Position numbers and translations under genes: made by a program | In this document: positions 22,296 to 33,486 of the stretch, in pieces | Layout of the letters: each line of letters begins with the position of its first letter | Numbering within the stretch: the stretch's first letter is position 1 | Notes under the pieces: model-generated | What the model was told of the DNA's origin: nothing | Seen by the model: only the letters and a program-made list of their open reading frames with translations | Databases searched by the model: none | Assembly: GCF_030651915.1 (NCBI RefSeq) | Contig: NZ_JAUSBV010000011.1 | Location: 2,501-66,500, forward strand | Direction: 5' to 3' | Source: Parvibaculum sp. | GTDB lineage: Bacteria > Pseudomonadota > Alphaproteobacteria > Parvibaculales > Parvibaculaceae | DNA: 64,000 nucleotides

Positions 22296-23735
22296 TCAGC
22301 TTCGGTAGTCGGCGTTGATGCGGATGTAGTCATAGGTGAGATCGCAGGTCCACACGACGGCCGACGACTTGCCGACGCCGACATCGACCTCGATATCGAT
22401 CTCCTGGCCCTTCATGTGTTTCGCCACCGGTGTTTCGTCATAGCCGCGCACCGCCATGCCATTCTTCGCCACATCGACGCCGCCAATGCGGATCGCGAGC
22501 CGATCGCGATCGGCCGCTTCGCCGGACTTCCCGACCGCCATGACGATGCGGCCCCAGTTCGCGTCCTCGCCGGCAATCGCCGTCTTGACCAGCGGCGAAT
22601 TGGCGATCGTCATGGCGATGCGCCGCGCCGCCTGATGGCTCTGCGCGCCCGACACGGCCACGCGCACAAATTTGGTCGCGCCTTCGCCATCCTTCACCAC
22701 CTGATGCGCAAGATCGAGCATCAGCGCGTCGAACGCCTGGCGAAATTCGCGCAATCGCGGATCGCTGGCCCGCGTCACCGGCGCCTCATCCACCATTGCC
22801 GCCCCGGTTGCGAACACCATCACTGTGTCGCTGGTCGACGTGTCGCTGTCGACCGTGATGGCATTGAAGCTGTCCCGCGCACCAAGCATCAGCAGCGTTT
22901 GCAGGATTTTCGACGGGATGGCCGCATCGGTAAAAATGAAAACCAGCATGGTCGCGAGATCCGGCGCGATCATGCCCGATCCCTTGGCAATGCCATTGAT
23001 CCTCACCTCCGCGCCGCCGATCCGCACGCGCCGCGTCGCAAGTTTGGGGTAGGTATCGGTGGTCATGATCGCGCGCGCCGCCTCGTCCCACCTGTCAGGC
23101 GCGGCGGTGGCAAGGGCCGTCGTGATGCCGGCGACGACAGGAACCGGGTCCATCGGCTGACCGATGACACCGGTCGACGCGACAAAAACATCGCGTTGAC
23201 GGCAATTTCCGGCCGCAGCCGCAGCCGACGCGGTCGCCTTGACCGTGGCGACGCCAGCCTTGCCAGTGAAGGCGTTGGAGTTGCCCGAATTGACGACCAG
23301 CATGCGTCCCTCACCGCCATCGGTGAGATTGGCACGGCACCAGTCGACGGGCGCAGACGCGGTCTTCGAGGTGGTGAAAATACCGGCGGCCTGCGTACCT
23401 TCGATCATCTTCGCAACCAGAAGATCGGTGCGGCCCTTGTACTTGATGCCGGCCGCGGCAACACCCAGCGTGACGCCGCCAACGGCCGGCAATTCGGGAA
23501 AGCTTTTTGGCGCCAGCGGCGAGACTTTCGGTGCTGCTTTGGTCTTGGCTTTGGCCTTGGGCTTGAGACGCGCCGGCTTCTTCGGCCGCGCCAGTTTACG
23601 TTGGGCACGCGGCTGCCTGGCCTTGCTGCGCGGGCCTGCCTTGGTCTTGGCCTTGCTCTTTGCCTTACCGCTCACCTTGCGCTTCGGTTTTGCCGATGCC
23701 CGAACGCTCGCGCGCGCACTCTTTTTGACCGCCAT
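22296..23735 (-). CDS. argJ: Bifunctional ornithine acetyltransferase / N-acetylglutamate synthase with basic N-terminal extension
   Basis: ArgJ core VSPLAPKSFPELPAVGGVTLGVAAAGIKYKGRTDLLV...; TDTYPK (nucleophile Thr region); about 69-residue K/A/P-rich N-terminus. Confidence 0.93.
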   Translation of the reverse strand: MAVKKSARASVRASAKPKRKVSGKAKSKAKTKAGPRSKARQPRAQRKLARPKKPARLKPKAKAKTKAAPKVSPLAPKSFPELPAVGGVTLGVAAAGIKYKGRTDLLVAKMIEGTQAAGIFTTSKTASAPVDWCRANLTDGGEGRMLVVNSGNSNAFTGKAGVATVKATASAAAAAGNCRQRDVFVASTGVIGQPMDPVPVVAGITTALATAAPDRWDEAARAIMTTDTYPKLATRRVRIGGAEVRINGIAKGSGMIAPDLATMLVFIFTDAAIPSKILQTLLMLGARDSFNAITVDSDTSTSDTVMVFATGAAMVDEAPVTRASDPRLREFRQAFDALMLDLAHQVVKDGEGATKFVRVAVSGAQSHQAARRIAMTIANSPLVKTAIAGEDANWGRIVMAVGKSGEAADRDRLAIRIGGVDVAKNGMAVRGYDETPVAKHMKGQEIDIEVDVGVGKSSAVVWTCDLTYDYIRINADYRS

Positions 23736-23771
23736 AGCCGCCTGCCCCGAAACTGAGATCCGAACCCGCTC

Positions 23772-24656
23772 TTACTGTGCCTGCGGCACGATCTGCGGCC
23801 GCCCGGCGGGCGGCGCCGATTCGGCGCCAACAACGTCTATCTTCGCATCGGCGCGCAATTTCGCCATGAGCTTTTGTCCTTCCTCGCGCACGATCGTGCG
23901 GACAATTTCCTCATGCGCCTCCTCAAGGCTCGGCTTCGGCACGTCGCGCGTGTCGGCCAGCTGGATCACATGCCAGCCGAAGTCGGTCTGGACAGGCGGC
24001 GAAACCTCGCCCGGCTGCAACGCGAACACGGCATCGCCGAAAGCCGGCACCATTTCGTCGCGGCGAAACCAGCCGAGATCGCTGTCTTCAGGCGTTCCGG
24101 CCTTGCCGCCATATTGCGTGACGGCATCGTCAAAACTCAGACCGCCCGCGATCTCAGCGGCGATTTTTTCGGCTTCGGCCTTTGTCTGCACCAGAATATG
24201 CCGGGCATTCGCTTCCTTTTCGGCCGGCGCCTTGACGATGTTGGCCTCGTACCAAGCCGCGATCGTGGCATCGGTGACCTTGTCCTGCATCAGTTGCGAC
24301 CAGTAGAAGTCACGCAATGCCTTCTCGGCCAAATAGACCTGGCGGCGCCGGACTTCGGGGTGATCCTCGACCTGGGCGGCCCGGGCAGCCTCAGCCACAA
24401 CGCGCCGGTCGATCAGCATGCCAAGCAGATACTGGAACCGCATCTCGGGTTCGAGCCGCGCCAGCGCCGCGCCCATTTCCTCATCCGCCATTGCGACATC
24501 CGAATAGCGGATCGGCGTGCCTTGGACCGTCACGATGATTGCATCCTGCGCGTCTTCCTGGGCACGCGCCGGCGTCGCAAGACCCCCGGCGGCGAAGGGG
24601 GCGGCAAGAAGCGGGACGGCAAGCGCAAAAGCGGCCAAACGGCGCGAAAACAGCAT
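23772..24656 (-). CDS. Peptidylprolyl isomerase, parvulin/PpiC type, exported
   Basis: Signal peptide; ANARHILVQTKAEAEKIAAEI...DLGWFRRDEMVPAFGDAVFALQPGEVSPPVQTDFGWHVIQL. Confidence 0.92.
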   Translation of the reverse strand: MLFSRRLAAFALAVPLLAAPFAAGGLATPARAQEDAQDAIIVTVQGTPIRYSDVAMADEEMGAALARLEPEMRFQYLLGMLIDRRVVAEAARAAQVEDHPEVRRRQVYLAEKALRDFYWSQLMQDKVTDATIAAWYEANIVKAPAEKEANARHILVQTKAEAEKIAAEIAGGLSFDDAVTQYGGKAGTPEDSDLGWFRRDEMVPAFGDAVFALQPGEVSPPVQTDFGWHVIQLADTRDVPKPSLEEAHEEIVRTIVREEGQKLMAKLRADAKIDVVGAESAPPAGRPQIVPQAQ

Positions 24657-24952
24657 CAGAGAACCTTCCTGTGACGTGATCTGGACTTTCCCGGTCATTT
24701 GTCCGGCCGCGACGGCGGTGCCGACGAGGCAACCGTCGGTCGAATACCATAAGCCGGGCCTTCGAGGCGGAATTTTGGTGCGCCATAATGGGCCCGCCTC
24801 CCAACCCGCACAAGGACCGCTCCATTACAGTAAATTAAAGAAAATCCGCCGCTTTCCGCCCTCAACCGGGTGGCGGGCGGGACCCCGGTTTCATTGACAA
24901 GGCATCGGCTGCCCCTTACATCGAGAGCGCACCGCAAGAGGATTTTGACCTG

Positions 24953-27679
24953 ATGGCAAGCTTTGGCGCGTTCGCCAAGCGTCTTTTCGGCTCGTCCAGC
25001 GACCGAAGGATCAAGGCTTACAAGACCCGGGTCGAGGCGATCAACGCACTCGAACCGGAACTGGCCCAACTGGACGACGCAACCCTGCGTGGCAAGACGG
25101 CCGAATTCCGCGCCCGTCTCGAAGCCGGCGAGGCGTTGGACAACCTCTTGCCCGAAGCCTTCGCCACAGTACGCGAGGCAGCAAAGCGCACCCTCGGCGA
25201 GCGCCACTACGACGTGCAGCTGATCGGCGGCATGGTGCTGCACGAAGGCAATATTTCGGAAATGAAGACCGGCGAAGGCAAGACACTTGTCTCGACGCTG
25301 GCGGCCTATCTGAACGCGCTGCCGGCTAAAGGCGTCCACCTTGTCACCGTCAACGACTACCTGGCCAAACGCGACTCCGAATGGATGGGCAAGGTTTACC
25401 GCTTCCTGGGCCTCGACGTCGGCGTCATCCTGCACGGTCTCGACGACAACCAGCGCCGCGAAGCCTATGCCGCCGACATCACCTACGGCACCAACAACGA
25501 ATATGGCTTCGACTATCTCCGCGACAACATGAAGTACCAGCTCGCGTCGATGGTTCAGCGCGGACATCATTTTGCGATCGTCGACGAAGTGGACTCGATC
25601 CTGATCGACGAAGCGCGCACGCCGCTGATCATTTCAGGACCGCTCGACGACAAGTCAGATCTCTATCTTTCCGTCGACGAGATCATTCCGGAAATCGCCG
25701 AAGCCGACTACGAGATGGACGAGAAGGCGCGCACCGTCAATCTCACAGACGACGGCAACGAGCATGTCGAGGAGCTGCTGCGCGCCCGCAACATCTTGAC
25801 CGACGGCAATCTCTACGACATCGAAAACATCACCATCGTCCACCACATCAACAATGCCCTGCGCGCGCACAAACTGTTCCAGAAGGACAAGGACTACATC
25901 GTCAAGGCCGGCAAGGTTGTCATCATCGACGAGTTCACCGGCCGCATGATGGAGGGCAGGCGTTATTCCGACGGTCTGCATCAGGCGCTTGAAGCAAAAG
26001 AGCGCGTGCAGATCCAACCCGAAAACCAGACACTGGCCTCGATCACCTTCCAGAACTACTTCCGGATGTACAAGAAGCTGGCCGGCATGACGGGTACGGC
26101 GCTGACGGAAGCCTCGGAATTCGGCGATATCTACAACCTTGATGTGCTCGAGATCCCAACCAACAGGAATCTCGCCCGCGTCGACGAAGATGACGAGGTT
26201 TATCGCAGCGCGCGCGAGAAATACGACGCGATCATTCTGCAGATCGAGGATTGCGCTGCACGTGACCAACCGGTGCTTGTCGGCACGACGTCGATCGAGA
26301 AGTCGGAACAACTCGCCGAGCTTCTGAAAAAGAAAAAGGTCAAGCACAACGTTCTCAACGCACGCTATCACGAACAGGAAGCGCACATCATCGCGCAAGC
26401 CGGCGTTCCCGGTGCCGTCACCATCGCCACCAACATGGCCGGCCGCGGCACGGACATCCAGCTCGGCGGCAATCTCGACATGCGCATCGCCGACGAAACG
26501 GCGGGCATTGAGGACGAAGCTGCACGCGACCGCAAGATCGACGAAGTGAGAGCCGATGTCACGGCCAAGAAGAACCGCGCGCTCGAGGCCGGCGGTCTAT
26601 ACGTCATTGGCACCGAGCGCCATGAGAGCCGCCGCATCGACAACCAGCTGCGCGGCCGCTCCGGTCGTCAGGGCGATCCCGGCCGTTCGAAATTCTATCT
26701 CTCGCTCGAAGACGACCTGATGCGCATTTTTGGCACCGATCGTATGGACGGAATGCTGCAGAAGCTGGGGCTCCAGGAGGGCGAAGCGATCGTCCATCCA
26801 TGGATCAACAAAGCGCTGGAAAAGGCACAGCAGAAGGTCGAAGCGCGCAATTTCGATATCCGCAAGAACCTGCTGAAGTTCGACAACGTCATGAACGATC
26901 AGCGCCGTGCGATTTTCGAGCAGCGCATCGAGCTGATGAAAGCCGAGGATGTTTCCGAGACCGTGGGCGACATGCGCCGTCAGGTCATCGACGACATGGT
27001 CACGCTGCATGTGCCGGAAAAGGCCTATGCCGAGCAATGGAACATGGCGGAACTCAAGGTTGAAGTCGAAAAGACGCTCGGCCTCGACCTGCCGGTCGAA
27101 GCATGGGCCGAAGAAGAAGGCATTGCAGAGGAAGAGATCCGCGAACGCCTCTATGCGGCGACCGACCGTCACATGGCGGCAAAGTCCGCGCAGATCGGGC
27201 CCGACCTGATGCGCCAGGTCGAGAAGGCCGTGCTGCTTCAGACGCTCGACATGCATTGGCGCGAGCACTTGATGATGCTCGATCATCTGCGTCAGGCGGT
27301 GGGCTTGCGCGGCTACGGCCAGCGCGACCCGCTGAACGAATACAAGTCGGAAGCCTTTGAACTTTTCGAAAGCCTGCTGCGTCGCCTGCGCGAGGATGTA
27401 ACGCGGCAGCTCGCCGTCGCACAATTCGTGACCGAAGCGCAAGCACCGCGCATCGAGGATGCGCCGCTACCCGAGATGCATGCGCATCATGCAGATCCAA
27501 CGACCGGCGAAGACGAGTTGGGTGGCGGCGACACCGCAACCCTGCAGCGACCCGTCCGCAACGATCCGGGTGTCGCGCTCAACCCCAACGACCCGGCGAC
27601 ATGGGGCAAGACGTCGCGCAACGCGCCCTGTCCCTGCGGCTCGGGCAAGAAGTACAAGCACTGCCACGGCGCCATCTGA
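24953..27679 (+). CDS. secA: Preprotein translocase subunit SecA
   Basis: EMKTGEGKT Walker A, full SecA architecture, C-terminal [14 protein letters not shown] zinc motif. Confidence 0.98.
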   Translation: MASFGAFAKRLFGSSSDRRIKAYKTRVEAINALEPELAQLDDATLRGKTAEFRARLEAGEALDNLLPEAFATVREAAKRTLGERHYDVQLIGGMVLHEGNISEMKTGEGKTLVSTLAAYLNALPAKGVHLVTVNDYLAKRDSEWMGKVYRFLGLDVGVILHGLDDNQRREAYAADITYGTNNEYGFDYLRDNMKYQLASMVQRGHHFAIVDEVDSILIDEARTPLIISGPLDDKSDLYLSVDEIIPEIAEADYEMDEKARTVNLTDDGNEHVEELLRARNILTDGNLYDIENITIVHHINNALRAHKLFQKDKDYIVKAGKVVIIDEFTGRMMEGRRYSDGLHQALEAKERVQIQPENQTLASITFQNYFRMYKKLAGMTGTALTEASEFGDIYNLDVLEIPTNRNLARVDEDDEVYRSAREKYDAIILQIEDCAARDQPVLVGTTSIEKSEQLAELLKKKKVKHNVLNARYHEQEAHIIAQAGVPGAVTIATNMAGRGTDIQLGGNLDMRIADETAGIEDEAARDRKIDEVRADVTAKKNRALEAGGLYVIGTERHESRRIDNQLRGRSGRQGDPGRSKFYLSLEDDLMRIFGTDRMDGMLQKLGLQEGEAIVHPWINKALEKAQQKVEARNFDIRKNLLKFDNVMNDQRRAIFEQRIELMKAEDVSETVGDMRRQVIDDMVTLHVPEKAYAEQWNMAELKVEVEKTLGLDLPVEAWAEEEGIAEEEIRERLYAATDRHMAAKSAQIGPDLMRQVEKAVLLQTLDMHWREHLMMLDHLRQAVGLRGYGQRDPLNEYKSEAFELFESLLRRLREDVTRQLAVAQFVTEAQAPRIEDAPLPEMHAHHADPTTGEDELGGGDTATLQRPVRNDPGVALNPNDPATWGKTSRNAPCPCGSGKKYKHCHGAI

Positions 27680-27703
27680 CCCGAGATCGGCGACCCGCGA
27701 ATT

Positions 27704-27737
27704 GAAAGAGCCGCCCCCGAAGGGGCGGCTCTTTGTT
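27704..27737. terminator. Bidirectional Rho-independent terminator between secA and convergent MFS gene
   Basis: aaagagccgcccc-cgaa-ggggcggctcttt followed by T-rich tract. Confidence 0.85.
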
Positions 27738-27754
27738 TTGAAAGACTGGACGTC

Positions 27755-29116
27755 CTAAGCGCGGATGCCCGCCTTGCTCGAGGCTTTCAGGGCATGCCCG
27801 GCAAGGAAGTAATGCGCGGCGGCCCAGAGGTTGAGCATCGCCGTACCGAACAATGCCCAGCGCAAAGACTCATTGCCGAAGTCGAAATTGACCCGCAACA
27901 CGTCCGACACGATGCCGACGAATTGCGGACCGAAGCCAAGACCGATGATGTTGATGATGAAAAGCATCACGGCCGAGGCAAGGGCGCGCTTGGCCGGCGG
28001 CGTCAGCGTCTGGATCATCGCAAAGCTCGGCCCCAGATAGAACGCGCCCAGAAAGGCGATGGGCACATAGACCACCCAGAGGATCGAAACCGGATAGCCG
28101 AAGGCATAAAAGGCCGGCCAGTTATCCATGAGGTAGAAGACGATGATGAAGGGCACGACGGCGACCTTGGCCCAGGCAACGACCCAGCTGTTCCAGCGCA
28201 CGTCCTTCTTGGCGAGGCGGTCTGTCAGCCGGCCGCCGACATAGGCGCCGAGACCGCCGACAATGCCGACCAGCGGCGCAAGAAACGACGACACCTCGCC
28301 GATCGACATGCCGTGGGTGCGGATCAGGAAGGCGGGGCCCCAGATAACGCCGCCATAGCCGACGAACGAAGTGAGCGTGACGCCGGCCACCACATGCCGC
28401 GTCGGCGCGGTGTGCCAGAGATGGGAGAAGCCATCCTTGACGACCGCAACAGCCGCCTTGAAATCGGCGATCTCGACCTGAGCCGGCGCCATGCCGTCGG
28501 CCTGTCCCCTCGGCGGCTCGACCAGTGTGTAGCGCACGATCAGCGCCAGCAGAATGCCCGGCAGGCCGACAACGAAAAAGGCCGCGCGCCAGCCATACCA
28601 CTCGGCGACCCAGCCACCGACCAGAAAGCCAATCATCACGCCGAAATAGACGCCCAGCGAATAGACCGCCATGGCGCTGGCGCGCTCTTCGGGCGGATAC
28701 ATGTCGGCGATCATCGAGTGAGAGGGCGGCGTCGATCCCGCTTCGCCGATGCCGACGCCGATACGCGCCGCGGCCATCTGCCAGAAGTTCTGCGCAAATC
28801 CGCAAAGCGCGGTCATGCCGCTCCAGATCGCAATGGCATAGGCAATGATGTTGCGCCGATTGCCGCGATCGGCCCAGAGAGCGATCGGGATGCCAAGCGT
28901 CGCATAGAAGACGGCGAAGGCGATCCCCGAGAGAAAACCGATCTGCGTGTCGGACAGAAGCAGATCGCGTTTGATCGGCTCCACGAGAATGCCGACAATG
29001 TTGCGGTCGACATGGCTCGACGTATAGCCGAGCACCAGAACAAACAGCGCATAGCGCCTGTAGGCGGGCGAAAAGGCGGCGGGCGCCGCCCCCTTCGCCG
29101 TTGCAGCTTCGGCCAT
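27755..29116 (-). CDS. MFS transporter (Spinster-like)
   Basis: 12-TM pattern; DRNIVGILVEPIKRDLLLSDTQIGFLSGIAFAVFYATLGIPIALWADRGNRRN. Confidence 0.92.
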   Translation of the reverse strand: MAEAATAKGAAPAAFSPAYRRYALFVLVLGYTSSHVDRNIVGILVEPIKRDLLLSDTQIGFLSGIAFAVFYATLGIPIALWADRGNRRNIIAYAIAIWSGMTALCGFAQNFWQMAAARIGVGIGEAGSTPPSHSMIADMYPPEERASAMAVYSLGVYFGVMIGFLVGGWVAEWYGWRAAFFVVGLPGILLALIVRYTLVEPPRGQADGMAPAQVEIADFKAAVAVVKDGFSHLWHTAPTRHVVAGVTLTSFVGYGGVIWGPAFLIRTHGMSIGEVSSFLAPLVGIVGGLGAYVGGRLTDRLAKKDVRWNSWVVAWAKVAVVPFIIVFYLMDNWPAFYAFGYPVSILWVVYVPIAFLGAFYLGPSFAMIQTLTPPAKRALASAVMLFIINIIGLGFGPQFVGIVSDVLRVNFDFGNESLRWALFGTAMLNLWAAAHYFLAGHALKASSKAGIRA

Positions 29117-29251
29117 CCTCCGGGTCCCCCTTCGTGTTTTTGTGACATCACACTACGTTTGTCCGTCGCGTCCGGCAATCGCTTGCGGCCGCGCGCGCCC
29201 CTGCCATAATCGCCTCAAATCAGAAACGAGACGCCGAGGAGGCCGAGCCCG

Positions 29252-30433
29252 ATGCCATCGCCCACACCCTTCACCATCAATGTTCCTCAGGAAAAGATTG
29301 AGGCGATCCTGAAAAAGGTCCGCGCCTATGAGTGGCACGAAATGCCCGAAATCGCTCCCGGCGCCGACCGCTGGGCCTACGGCACCGACATCGATTATAT
29401 GAAGGAGCTGTGTGGCTACTGGGTCGACAAGTTCGACTGGCGCGCGGCCGAGAAAAATCTCAACCGCTTTCCGCAGTTCCGTGCCGACGTCGACGGCCAC
29501 AATATCCATTTCATCCATGTGAAAGGGTCGGGCGCCAATCCCGAAACCGTGTTGCTAACCCATGGTTGGCCGGGCTCGGTGTTCGAATTCCTCGATGTGA
29601 TCGAACGGCTGGCCCATCCCGAGACATGCGGCGGCAAGGCGGATGACGGTGTCAATCTGGTCATTCCGTCGCTTCCCGGCTACGCCTTCGGCGGCAAACT
29701 GAAAACGCCCATCGGTCCGCGCGGCACCGCCGCGCTCTGGGACAAACTGATGCGGGACGTGCTGGGCTACCAGAGCTATATCGCACAGGGCGGTGACTGG
29801 GGCGCCGTCGTTTCGGGCTGGCTCGCCTATGATCACGGCGTGCCGAAGGGCGGCTGCAAGGCCGTACATCTCAACATGTTCGGCCTGCGGCCCGCAGTCC
29901 TTCCCGAGACCGACGAGGAAAAGCAGTGGGCGCAAGGCGCGGCCATGGTTTTCGAGCTCGAGAGCGCCTATCTGCGCCTGCAGATGACAAAGCCCCAGAC
30001 ACTCTCCTACGGCATGATGGACAGTCCGGTGGGCACCGCTGCATGGATTGTCGAAAAATTTCATGGCTGGTCCGACCGGCGCGGCAAGGACGGAAGCGAG
30101 CACATCGAGAACGCATTCTCGAAAGACCAGATCCTTACCAACCTGATGATCTATCTGGTCACGGGGACCTTCAACACCGCGACCTGGTTCTATCGCGGCC
30201 TGTTCGAGGAGGGTGGAAACACCATGGCGCCGGGAACGAAAGTCGAAGTGCCCACCGGCATCGCCAACTTCCCGAAGGAATTTCTCCGGTTCCCGCCACG
30301 CAGCATGATCGAGAAGGGCTACAATGTCGTCCACTGGACCGACTTCGAGCATGGTGGCCATTTCGCGGCGCTCGAGACCGGCCCGGTCTTTGCCGACGAC
30401 GTTCGCGCCTTCGTGCAGCTGGTCAAAGGCTGA
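29252..30433 (+). CDS. Epoxide hydrolase family protein (EHN N-domain, alpha/beta hydrolase)
   Basis: FTINVPQEKIEAILKKVRAYEW..., HGWPGSVFEFLDVI, QGGDWGAVVS, HWTDFEHGGHFAALE. Confidence 0.9.
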   Translation: MPSPTPFTINVPQEKIEAILKKVRAYEWHEMPEIAPGADRWAYGTDIDYMKELCGYWVDKFDWRAAEKNLNRFPQFRADVDGHNIHFIHVKGSGANPETVLLTHGWPGSVFEFLDVIERLAHPETCGGKADDGVNLVIPSLPGYAFGGKLKTPIGPRGTAALWDKLMRDVLGYQSYIAQGGDWGAVVSGWLAYDHGVPKGGCKAVHLNMFGLRPAVLPETDEEKQWAQGAAMVFELESAYLRLQMTKPQTLSYGMMDSPVGTAAWIVEKFHGWSDRRGKDGSEHIENAFSKDQILTNLMIYLVTGTFNTATWFYRGLFEEGGNTMAPGTKVEVPTGIANFPKEFLRFPPRSMIEKGYNVVHWTDFEHGGHFAALETGPVFADDVRAFVQLVKG

Positions 30434-30440
30434 GGACGCC

Positions 30441-31649
30441 ATGACCCATCGCATCGTACCGGCGGACCCTTTCACGATCCGTATCCCCGAAGCGGAAATC
30501 GCGGATTTGAAACGGCGCCTGCGCGCCACCCGCTTTCCAAACGAACCGCTCGGCAACGAAAGTTGGGAGTACGGAACGAACCTCGACTACATGGAACGCC
30601 TGGTCGAATACTGGCGCGACGATTTCGACTGGCGGAAGGCGGAGGAAAATCTCAACCGCTTTCCGCAGTTTCTTGCGACGCTCACCGACGCCGACGATGA
30701 GGACCACACGATCCATTTCCTCTATGAGCGCGGCTCGGGCGATAACGCGATTCCGCTGATCCTGACGCATGGCTGGCCCTCGACCTTTCGCGAATTTCTC
30801 GACGTGGTCGATCCGCTGGCGCACCCGGAAAAATACGGTCGCAAAGGTCCCGCCTTCGACGTCGTCGTGCCGTCGCTGATCGGTTATGGCTTCTCCTCGC
30901 TGCCGCGCAGGCCGGTCGGTCCCGCCGCTATTGCCGATCTCTGGCACCGGCTGATGACCGAGGTGCTGGGTTACGACCGTTATGCGGCGCAGGCCGGCGA
31001 CTGGGGCAGCTTCGTCACCTCGCGTCTGGCACTTCAGCACGCCGATGCGCTTCTCGGCATCCATCTGACCATGCTGCCGCTCCGGCCGGCGTTGAAACAT
31101 CAAAGCCAACCGCCCGTCAGCGAAGACGAAGGCCGCTGGATCGCCGACATGCAGAAATGGTGGCGACGCGAGGAAGGCTATCGTTCGATCCAGTCAACAA
31201 AGCCGATGGCGCTCGCTTTCGCCCTGACCGACAGCCCGGCCGGCCTGGCCGGCTGGCTCGCCGACAAATATTATCGCCTCGGCGACACCGACAAACGCAC
31301 GCCAATGGACGGCATGGTGGCGCGTTTCCCCTTCGACGACATCCTGACCCAGTTCTCGATCTACTGGTTCACCGGCACCATCAATTCGGCCAACACGCTC
31401 TATAAGGCGGGGCCCGCCGAGGGCTCGGCAATGCTGAGGCCGGGTGAAAAGGTGACGGTGCCAACCGCCTATTCCGAATATCCGATCGACGTGCTGCCCG
31501 ACACACCACGCTCATGGGCCGAACGTGGCTACAATATCGTCCGCTGGCGGATCATGAAAAAGGGCGGTCACTTCGCGGCGATGGAGGAACCGGAACTGTT
31601 TGCCGACGATGTCCGCGCGGCCTTTGCCGAGATGGGTGTCGAACGCTGA
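30441..31649 (+). CDS. Epoxide hydrolase family protein (second copy)
   Basis: FTIRIPEAEIADLKRRLRATRFPNE, HGWPSTFREFLDVV, QAGDWGSFVTS, MKKGGHFAAMEEPE. Confidence 0.9.
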   Translation: MTHRIVPADPFTIRIPEAEIADLKRRLRATRFPNEPLGNESWEYGTNLDYMERLVEYWRDDFDWRKAEENLNRFPQFLATLTDADDEDHTIHFLYERGSGDNAIPLILTHGWPSTFREFLDVVDPLAHPEKYGRKGPAFDVVVPSLIGYGFSSLPRRPVGPAAIADLWHRLMTEVLGYDRYAAQAGDWGSFVTSRLALQHADALLGIHLTMLPLRPALKHQSQPPVSEDEGRWIADMQKWWRREEGYRSIQSTKPMALAFALTDSPAGLAGWLADKYYRLGDTDKRTPMDGMVARFPFDDILTQFSIYWFTGTINSANTLYKAGPAEGSAMLRPGEKVTVPTAYSEYPIDVLPDTPRSWAERGYNIVRWRIMKKGGHFAAMEEPELFADDVRAAFAEMGVER

Positions 31650-32180
31650 TCAGGCCGGATCGGGGGCACCGGCACCGAGATCGATCCACTGCGTGTTCTC
31701 GTATGCGAGTATCTCGTAAGGCCCGTGCTCATAGGCCACGGTCTCAATCGAACCGAAATACGACAGGATCATCCAATGCCCGGAGCGGCCGTGACGCATC
31801 GGCAGCGTCAGCGCTTCGGCCCGTTCGACCAGATTTTCGCGGCGAACGCGCAGCATATTCCAGCGGCCGCAGGGTATACCCGTCTGCACACGAAGAAGAT
31901 CGAGATAGTGCGGACGCGCTTCCGGCGCAACGAGATCGAGCGCGTTGCCCCCGGTCGGATCGAAGCCCATCGCGCGACAAACCGCCGTGCCCGCCAGCCG
32001 CTGCATGATGAGGTCGTCCGACACGATCTCGAGAATGGTGATGGCCGGCATCAGTGGTGCGATCGGCACCGGGCTGAAATCCTTGCGGTCTGGCGCAAAT
32101 CCATCCTTGGGAAGACTATCCCAATAGGAGAAGAAGCGCCGGGCGCCTGCGGTGCGCAGAAAGTCCGGAAATGCCAGCAT
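31650..32180 (-). CDS. PAS domain-containing protein
   Basis: FFSYWDSLPKDGFAPDRKDFSPVPIAPLMPAITILEIVSDDLIMQRLAGTAVCRAMGFDPTGGNALDLV resembles PAS_5 proteins. Confidence 0.7.
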   Translation of the reverse strand: MLAFPDFLRTAGARRFFSYWDSLPKDGFAPDRKDFSPVPIAPLMPAITILEIVSDDLIMQRLAGTAVCRAMGFDPTGGNALDLVAPEARPHYLDLLRVQTGIPCGRWNMLRVRRENLVERAEALTLPMRHGRSGHWMILSYFGSIETVAYEHGPYEILAYENTQWIDLGAGAPDPA

Positions 32181-32283
32181 CCAGATAGCTCCGTCCGATC
32201 AGGCAGCGACAATCGCTCCCCGTCCACAAGGGTGCAATGATGCTAGCAATCAGGAAAGATTAAATGAAGGTGGGGGGCAAAGG

Positions 32284-33243
32284 TTACGAAAGTCCTAAAC
32301 GTCCCATTGCGAGAAACTTTTCCCGCCTGACGCGCCGGATCGAGTCGGCATCGAGCTTTTCGAGACCGCGCAACTCCTCGGCGATGGCATCGCCCGTTTC
32401 CTTGATCGTCTGGTTGCGTTCGCGATGCGCGCCGCCGATGGGTTCCGGCAGCACCCGGTCGATCACGCCAAGCTCGTGAAGGTTCTGCGCCGTGATCTTC
32501 ATCGCCGTTGCCGCTTCCTTCGCCTTGTCGGAGCTACGCCACAGGATCGACGAGGCACCTTCGGGCGAAATGACGCTGTAGACCGAATGCTCAAGCATCA
32601 GTACGCGGTTGCCGCAGGCAATGCCGATGGCACCACCCGACATGCCTTCACCGATAATGACCGAGATGAGCGGCACACCGAGCGACAGGCAGCGGTCAGT
32701 CGAACGGGCGATCGCCTCGGCGACGCTGCGCTCCTCGCTTTCCATGCCCGGATAGGCGCCCGACGTATCGGCAAGCGTCACCACCGGAATGCCGAACCGC
32801 TCGGCCAGCGACATCAGCCGGATCGCCTTGCGATAGCCTTCCGGACGCGCCATGCCGAAATTGTGCTTGATGCGGCCTTGCGTATCCGAGCCCTTTTCAT
32901 GGCCGATAAACATCACCGTGCGGCCACGAAAGCGCCCGAGCCCGCCAACAATAGCGGCATCCTCGCCATAGACCCGGTCGCCCGCCAGAGGCGTGAAGTC
33001 CTCGACCAGACGTTCAATGTAATCCAGAAAATGCGGCCGCGCCGGATGCCGCGCCACCTGCACCTTTTGCCAGGGGGTCAGCGAGGCGTAAATATCCTGC
33101 AGCAGTTGCGAGGCCTTCTGCTCAAGCTTCGCCACTTCGTCTGAGATGCTGACGGACGGGTCGTCCTGCGCGAGGAGCTTCAGCTCCTGCACCTTGCCTT
33201 CCAGTTCCGCGATCGGTTTCTCGAAGTCGAGGTAGGTGTGCAT
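32284..33243 (-). CDS. accA: Acetyl-CoA carboxylase carboxyltransferase subunit alpha
   Basis: MHTYLDFEKPIAELEGKVQELKLLA..., ARHPARPHFLDYIERL, GEGMSGGAIGIACGNRVLMLEHSVYSVISPEGASSILW. Confidence 0.97.
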   Translation of the reverse strand: MHTYLDFEKPIAELEGKVQELKLLAQDDPSVSISDEVAKLEQKASQLLQDIYASLTPWQKVQVARHPARPHFLDYIERLVEDFTPLAGDRVYGEDAAIVGGLGRFRGRTVMFIGHEKGSDTQGRIKHNFGMARPEGYRKAIRLMSLAERFGIPVVTLADTSGAYPGMESEERSVAEAIARSTDRCLSLGVPLISVIIGEGMSGGAIGIACGNRVLMLEHSVYSVISPEGASSILWRSSDKAKEAATAMKITAQNLHELGVIDRVLPEPIGGAHRERNQTIKETGDAIAEELRGLEKLDADSIRRVRREKFLAMGRLGLS

Positions 33244-33424
33244 CGCGCTCCGGCAACTCCCGCCCATCCGCGGCCCCGACAAAGGCGCCGGGAGAACCCG
33301 GGCGCGGGCCCTCTCTTTTGCAAGTGCGCGGCACACTGGCCCGCGCCCGCGCCCTTGTCAACCGCAGCCGCATATGAGGGTAAATGGCGGAATCCTGCGC
33401 CTCTCCGCTGCCAGCGAACCCGCC

Positions 33425-33451
33425 TGTCACAAGTCCCCACGCTGCCCCGTC
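33425..33451 (+). promoter_or_regulatory. Putative ECF41-dependent promoter
   Basis: TGTCACA-N16-CGTC, 36 nt upstream of the first gene of the ECF41 module. Confidence 0.6.
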
Positions 33452-33486
33452 TTGATGATGACACACCCCCCTATCGGAGCACCGCC

